From Tetraselmis striata (lineage: Eukaryota > Chlorophyta > Chlorodendrophyceae > Chlorodendrales > Chlorodendraceae), in NCBI GenBank assembly GCA_006384855.1, contig VCJN01000322.1:145796-209795 (forward strand): a stretch of DNA of 64,000 bases, written 5' to 3'. Made by a program: the position numbers and the translations under genes. The notes under the pieces are model-generated. The model searched no databases. It had not been told where the DNA came from and saw only the letters and a program-made list of their open reading frames with translations. Each line of letters opens with the position of its first letter. Positions within the stretch are counted from its first letter, which is position 1. Positions 58,213 through 64,000 of this stretch are shown in pieces.

Positions 58213-61099
58213 CCGGGGAAAGGCGGCCCTCCTCCGCGCTACAAGGAACACAAAATATTCGCCCAGCTTAGTGGGAACAGGGAGGGGCTAAGGTTGGCGA
58301 GCCGCCCGGCGGCGGCAGGACATCAAGCGTCACTGGCCAGGCGCGATGCCAACACCAAAGCACCGCCCAATCCCGTCCGCCTCTCGCCTGCCCAATCCCA
58401 CCACACTGCCCGGTATCCCCCCTGCAGAGCGTCAACATCTGACGCGAGAGGCGCTCGCAAATGCCGCCAAGCAGGCTTGCGAGAGCGCCACAACTCCGAC
58501 GCAACACCTTCCGCCCTGCTTTGACCAAGATGAGTGAATGCTGGTACGGGCGCCGCCGCACCTGCAAGAACCCTAACCTATAATGAGCCTGAACTTGGCC
58601 TTGCTGCAACATTCGCTGTAACTCCGCTACACCTTCGTCTACGTTTGAACCCTGACAGGCAGGGTGGGCTCTTATGCGCAGTGTTCCTATAGTTGCATCG
58701 GCACTAGTTCTAGCGTCGCTGCATTAGCATGCGCCTGGCATCAGCGCGTGGCTCCCTGCCCTGAGAGCCCGAAGCGCCAATCTTTCCATCTGGCTACGGG
58801 CGCTTGAAACACACGGAGCCGGCACGATACATCCATGGCCGAATTCCAACTAGAGCCATCATGCGGCCCGGGCATCAGCAGCTGCAGCTTCCAGTGGCAC
58901 CGCGGCTCTGGCTACGAAACATAGCCTCTGCGTTGTATGACTGTACCACGGGGTACAGTGTCGCGCAGTTGCTGCCCGCCCCCCCCCCCCCCCCCCCCCC
59001 CAGACAGGGTGCTTGCCCTCCGTGCACCGTTCCTTTCATATTCGCGGCACCGATACCACAATACGCTTACCACGCTTACCGCAACTTGTCTGGTTGAGAT
59101 GCGAGCACCGCCTGGTCACCGTATGACGGGTACCCATACACACCGGGAACCCCCCAAATCGAGTCCTTCCACTTCGGATGATTCATGATTTTCATTAAAT
59201 GGCGCAACGCCCAAAAGGGTGAGGAGGAGGATTTGAGGCGGAAAGGGACAGATTGTGCGAAGGGGGGGTAAAGGGGGGGGGGGGGGGGGGTCTCCCACCT
59301 GCGTCTGCAGCTCGCTGCGCAGCCGCCTGGCCTCCGCCTCCGCGGCCTCCGCCGCGCGCCGCGCCGCCGCCAGCTCTGTCTCCGCGGCCACCAGAGCGCC
59401 CCGCCGGTCCTCCAGCTTGCTCTCCGCGGACACCGCCGCCTGGCGCGCTGCCTCCAGCTCGCTGCGCAGCGCCGCCTCCGCCGCGCCGGCCGCCTTCTCC
59501 GCCGCGTCCTCCGCGCCCGCCAGCTCCGCGCGCAGCCTCGCCGCCTCGGCGTGTGCCGCGTCCAGCGCCGCCTGCAGCTCCTCAGCGGCCGCTGTTGCAT
59601 GGGTGACCGCATCTGCCGCTGCGGCCGCGGTCGCCGCCTCCACCGCCACGCGCAGCTGCAGGTCCAAGCGGCCGACGCCGACGTGTCAGTGCTGTCCGGG
59701 AGCGGAGAGCGGAGATAATGCCGCTCAGAAAGCAATGGACATGGGGGGGGGGGGGGGGGGGGGGGTGAAGCACCTCCTCCTTTGCCGCCGCCGCCGCCGC
59801 CGCCTCGCGGGCCGTCGCCGCCTCCACCTCTGCGGTTGCGTCCGCCAGCTGCGCGCGCAGCTGCGCGAGCGCGGCCTCCAGCAGCGCGGGGTTGGTGGCG
59901 GCAGTGTACCCCGTCACCGGCCCTGCGCTGCGCTGCGTCAGCGTGCAGCCACCGCCGCCCTCCGAAGCCCCCGTTCCCACGCTGGCTGCCTCCCGGACCT
60001 CCTCCTTGCAAGGCGACGCATCCGCCCCGGCTTCTGCCATCGCCACCACTTCTTCCACCCCAGCCTCCTCGTGTTCCCCCGCCGCTCCCGCCGCCGCCGC
60101 CGCGGCGCAAGGCGAGCGGCCCTCAGCCGTCGCCGCCAGCACGGTGCTGCGCCCCGCGGACTCATCCAGCCACGCGCGACAGCGCGCGTCGTTGGCCGCC
60201 TTCTGCGCGTGGACCAGCTCCTTGCCCACCCAGCGCAGCTCCTCGCCCTGCTCCTCCAGCTGCGTCCGCAGCTCGGCAACCTCCTCCCGCAGCGTGTCAC
60301 GCTCCTTTCGGACAGACAGCAGCGAGGCCTGTGTCGCCCATGTGGGAGTAGCCCGAGGGAAGGGGGAGGGGGGTTGAGAGAGCGGCCGTGGGCTTCCATG
60401 TTGTTGGCGGTTGCGCTGGGTAGGGTAGAGGCGGTATAAGAGAGGGGAGGGTAGGTGGGGTGGGAGGAGGGGTTTGGCACAAAGGGGTTGAACGGAGGCG
60501 CACCTTGAGCTTCTCAAAGTCCGCCAGCCGCTGGTTGGAGTCCTTCTGCAGCTGGCCCAGCGTGGCCATGAACTCCTTGTCGTCCCCCAGCCCCGCCTGG
60601 GTTGCCGCCTTGCTGTGCCGCCCGCCGCTGCCGCCTGCAAATGCCGCGCCCAGCCGCTCAGGGCCCCGCAGTGCCCCCCCCCCCCTCCCCACCTCCCTGG
60701 GGGAGGGGCGGGGGGGTGACCCTTTCCCCCATTGGACGGGAGCGTTCGACACGTGGTATAAACAGGCGAGCAAGCGCCCCAGACTGCTGCATCCCACCTC
60801 CCTCCCCGCATACTTCGCATCGCCAAGAGCCGCGCCCTCCGCATTTTTGCCGCACCTTTGCGCTCCGCGCTGAGCCCCGACTTGGGCCGAACCACCACCG
60901 CCGCGGACTTGGGGCCGCCGCCCTTGGGACGCCCCGCGGCCCTGCCGCCGCCGGGCGCCACCGCGCCGTAGATGGCGCCGAGGGAGGGCTTCTTGGTGGC
61001 GGGCTTCTGGCCCGGCGGCGCTGCGTGCTGGCCGCTTGGGCCTGCGGCCGCGGGCGGCGCCGCTGCTACTCCGCCGCGGGGCCGCGCGTCGCTGCCCAT
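54604..61099 (-). CDS. Large alanine/glutamate-rich coiled-coil protein
   Basis: Ten exons join without a break to 1,132 residues: 61099-60856, 60634-60504, 60328-59774, 59655-59299, 58098-57719, 57523-57319, 57207-56893, 56583-56125, 55778-55527, 55104-54604. The start is the first ATG in a frame that continues through GQKPATKKPSLGAIYGAV. After a basic, Ala/Gly-rich N-terminus of about 80 residues, nearly everything to about residue 1020 is heptad-like Ala/Glu/Arg/Lys sequence (ERDTLREEVAELRTQLEEQ). This is the mark of a long coiled-coil rod. The tail is disordered, Ser/Pro-rich and ends RTILMK at TGA 54606-54604. No motor, ATPase or zinc motif is present. A structural role (cytoskeletal, centriolar or vesicle tether) is possible but not shown. 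Opposite-strand open frames here are shadows of the GC-rich codons. Confidence 0.85.
58157..58209 (+). repeat. (CA)n microsatellite
   Basis: About 26 CA units lie in intron 4 of the coiled-coil gene. Confidence 0.95.
58546..58704 (+). repeat. MITE-like intronic repeat, copy n
   Basis: It lies in intron 4 of the coiled-coil gene, antisense to it. It keeps cgctgtaactccgctacacc, cttcgtctacgtttgaaccc, aggcagggtgggctcttatg and the closing gcatcggcac. Confidence 0.7.
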
Positions 61100-61120
61100 G
61101 ACCGCCCCACCCAGAGTCGC

Positions 61121-61145
61121 GGGGGGGGGGGGGGGGGGGGGGGGG
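61121..61145 (+). repeat. Poly-G tract just upstream of the coiled-coil gene start
   Basis: On the gene's sense strand it is a C tract 22 bases before the ATG at 61099, in the 5' untranslated region or promoter. Confidence 0.8.
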
Positions 61146-61428
61146 TGTGAGGGGATCACTACTCGGGGGCGAAGTGCTCAGTGCTGTCCCTCGGCCGAAC
61201 ACGGTGTCACTCTGGACCCTCAGTAGTCCAGCCAGAGAGTTTGCAAGACTCCCTGCACGCCTGCACCACACTACAGCAGGCTTCAGAGGAGTGGAGCGGG
61301 ACGCGCCAGCGACGAGGCAACGACCGCCGGCGGTTGCTCCGGCCGGGTGGATGCTTGAGGCGCGATGGTGTTACGAGGACTACCCGGAGCGCGCCGGAGA
61401 TGAACTACCGCAGAACTACCGCCTTTTT

Positions 61429-61600
61429 TGGAGAGGCTGGGCCACTCGCATTTCGTATGTAAACATAGTTCATTACACATTGTTTGCTCGAAGTGGCTCC
61501 TGCCGCAAAGTACAGTAGTCTTAGCCAGTCTGAGGTGCCTGTCAACCGGTGTTAAAAAATATCTATGAGCAGCCAATACACCTTGTTTAGACCTGACCCT
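61429..61600 (+). repeat. Direct repeat pair, first copy
   Basis: It shares actcgcatttcgtatgtaaa, acagtgtttgctcgaagtgg-like blocks and atgagcagcca with 61979-62155. No coding content was seen. Confidence 0.75.
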
Positions 61601-61978
61601 CCTATGGCTAGTCGCGCATGGCGAGGTGTGCGGGAGCGATTAAAAACCCGGAACTGAGCCGGATATTGGAGACCTCCTAACTGTTGTTGTGGGATAGCCG
61701 AGGTTCCTACGACCCCTGCGGCCCACTACACCTTGACCTAGTGTCGCTTGCTCTTCCTCCTCCGATGTTGCTGCGGTTGTAGTTGCCCGTTGGTGCTCAA
61801 GGCGTCAGCTGTTTCAGGTGTAGCAGCAGCTGTCGTTAGACGTGGAATAATTAGTTGATTTTTTCAAACGCCGACTGCTAAGCGGAGAGAGCGCGACCGT
61901 GCCGCCCCTTCCAAAAGCATCATTTCGCCGCCACTACCATACATACTGTCACCACATCTATGAAGTCGGTGAAATATA

Positions 61979-62155
61979 CTTTTTTGGAGGGGCTGGGGCA
62001 CTCGCATTTCGTATGTAAACATAGTATATTACAGTGTTTGCTCGAAGTGGCCCCTGCGTGCATCACAATAGTCTCAGCCAGTCCTAAGTGCCGGCTATAG
62101 CTTCATCGGTATTCCAAAATATCGGTGAGCAGCCACTACCTTCGACCTAACTCTG
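61979..62155 (+). repeat. Direct repeat pair, second copy
   Basis: This is a diverged copy of 61429-61600, offset by about 550 bp. It may be the two ends of a small element, or an old duplication. Confidence 0.75.
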
Positions 62156-62240
62156 AACATACCCCACTGAGATATTTATAGGTTGCGCCGTGGGCAATGG
62201 CGCATGGATCAACACCCGCTTCCTCAACTAGAGGTGACAG

Positions 62241-62760
62241 TTAGGGCGCGCCCGGCCGACTTGGATGATCTACTAAATGGGCTATACATGTATTCAAGTC
62301 ATATGCTTTAACGAACGCCCGAGCCCGTGCCGAAGCGGCCGTAGCCTCTATGGGCGCAATATCCAATAATTCCTGCATCATCGGTGCAGTAGCCACCCCA
62401 GGGGAGTTTTTACCCACCCCAATGAGGCACCGCAAGCACTGATTTAGTACGGTTTGTAATTAATTTGCGCCGCAAGTTCTATCCGTGCCCCATACTTCAT
62501 ACACCCGGAAGTTAAATCCGGCAGCACACAGGTTTTAAAGACAGCAACACGCACATTAATATGAATTATGTCCCGTCCACCGACTAACCGCTAATACCGA
62601 ATCAAGCGCCTCAATGGCGCGTTTACCCTTCTTAACCCGGTCGTCTACTATGTGTTGCATACCTAAATCCGAGAAAAGCGCAATATTATAGCGTAAACGG
62701 TAGAGGCCACTATACTTCACTTTTGACTCACTGAAAATGGGACAATTTACTAGCTCACGC
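62241..62760 (-). pseudogene. Degraded 3' part of a LINE reverse transcriptase ORF
   Basis: In minus-strand order the reading holds YSGLYRLRYNIALFSDLG, RVKKGKRAIEALDSVLAV, then after stops CLIGVGKNSPGVATAPMMQE and ARARAFVKAY. This is the typical order of the region after the RT domain in non-LTR elements. Stops and frame changes show it is not functional. The RT core is absent from the window. Confidence 0.5.
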
Positions 62761-62849
62761 GCCAAACAATGTACTACAGACATACATATACAGCGCAAAG
62801 TACTGTACTCGCCGTCGCCGCCGCCATCCCTTCTCCCGCCCACTCGAAG

Positions 62850-62883
<34 letters not shown>

Positions 62884-64000
62884 CTGCGCAGTACCACTAC
62901 CTTTCCACCACCGCCAAGGCCGCCCCAGAACCCAAACCGTGGCCGGCAGCCGTTCATAGGATCCCACGCGACACTCACTGGCCTGCGGGGTCTTAACTTT
63001 CATAAAATGGCGGAGACGCCCGGATCCGTGACAGGAATGGACTCCGCCTACCTTCGTTTCGGCGTAGGTCTGCACGGCTGGTGAGTAGGGATGCTGCCGC
63101 CTCTTACGTCCCTGCGTCCCTATCCCTCCTGCCCTACTTCCTATCGAGAGTCGCAGCTCACGCCCTTACTTACTGCCGTGCAGGCTGGTGTAGGCCCCAT
63201 CCCGCTGGAGCTGCCTAGCACAGCCCCCCCCCAACTGTGAGATTCAGATGTGACATACGGGTGACGAAGCACTACTACCAGCGACTATTATTTATCCGTG
63301 AAGGCTGCTGCTGGTGGCGGCACGTCCATCCAGTTACGTGCGAGTACATCCGGCGTTATTGCCGGCGGGCGATAAATCTTTTTTGTAATCATTGAGGAAG
63401 TCGTACTAGCCCGGTAAATTGTTACATGGCACTGACGTATAAGGTACAAGGTTGTCCGTGCAGTACCGGGTAGTACGCGATATATTTATTGAGCCGGTAC
63501 CGGGTATCTAGTACCCGGTACCCGGTACCCGGTACCCGGGCACGATGACGAGTGGTCCTGTGGATAACTACGACTATTATTACATGGGAGCGCAAATCTC
63601 AGCCGTACTTTTTGGCCAAAGTGGGGATTTTTGTGTACATTATAGCTAGTACTGCTGAACGGGCCTGCCAGCCGTCCGATCAAAAGTCATCAGATGGGCG
63701 GTTTGGCTGCCATGTTTTGCCAAAGAGTGCTCACGTTACATAAATATTCGCGAGGGGGAGGGCGGGGGCAGGCAGCGGTTTGCCAAAGAATGATTGAATT
63801 ACAATATTCGCGACAGCTGCCATCGGGGAATGTGGCCCCGGGGGGGGGGGGGGGGGGGGTGTGCGGGGGCGGGAGGACCACGCCCGCCCCGCCCCCCCCC
63901 CCCCCCCCCCCCCACCTCGCCGCCAGCCGCTCCCGCCTGGGCGGGGGGGGGGGGGGGGGGGAGGGGGGGCGGGTGAGGGGAGGGGGGGGGGGGGGGGGGG
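62761..64000. other. Right end: no gene recognised, poly-G tracts
   Basis: Poly-G tracts lie at 62852-62883 and 63841-63859, a C tract at 63893-63912, and further G runs to the end. A (GGTACCC)n cluster is at 63495-63540. Only short open frames without motifs are present. Confidence 0.5.

Noticed and set aside
56064-60377. Long plus-strand open frames opposite the coiled-coil gene
   Set aside because: They are Ala/Pro/Arg-rich shadows of GC-rich codons. The minus strand has consistent splice sites and heptads.

Overview
This is a GC-rich, intron-dense nuclear window from a eukaryote, most likely a green alga (Chlorophyta). Supporting signs are a plant-type SRA-SET (SUVH-like) methyltransferase, a PHO1/XPR1-type SPX-EXS phosphate transporter, alanine-rich proteins, many GC-AG introns, and degraded DIRS-like and LINE retroelements. 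The lineage is an inference. Gene models were built by hand from splice junctions, reading phase and family similarity; no search was run.

Layout. 0.25-4.1 kb, minus: COG1, a Golgi tethering subunit, eleven exons, running off the left edge. 6.4-9.06 kb, minus: an unrecognised Ser/Pro-rich protein with a C-terminal coiled coil. 10.0-16.3 kb, plus: a complete SPX-EXS transporter with an N-terminal IQ-like motif. 17.3-19.65 kb: two tandem-repeat arrays, one split by a TIR element. 20.96-22.85 kb, minus: the most interesting locus, an iodothyronine-deiodinase-like selenoprotein with an in-frame UGA at the catalytic position and a near-textbook form-2 SECIS just past its stop codon. A second in-frame UGA lies upstream. 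23.9-28.2 kb, minus: a protein assembled from duplicated Cys-rich exon modules, a ZZ zinc finger and a SPRY domain. 28.7-37.3 kb: a graveyard of retroelements. 38.9-54.0 kb, plus: a large Tudor-like/RING/SRA/SET chromatin gene whose SET domain has lost its usual zinc ligands. 54.6-61.1 kb, minus: a complete 1,132-residue coiled-coil protein. 61.1-64 kb: repeats, a LINE fragment and poly-G.

Genome-scale patterns. Long homopolymeric C tracts on the sense strand follow at least ten 5' splice sites. A 150-170 bp MITE-like family has at least fourteen copies, all inside introns. A second TIR family with internal minisatellites has three copies, two of them in introns. GC-AG introns recur in three genes.

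The genes share no obvious pathway. They look like an ordinary gene neighbourhood with introns expanded by repeats.
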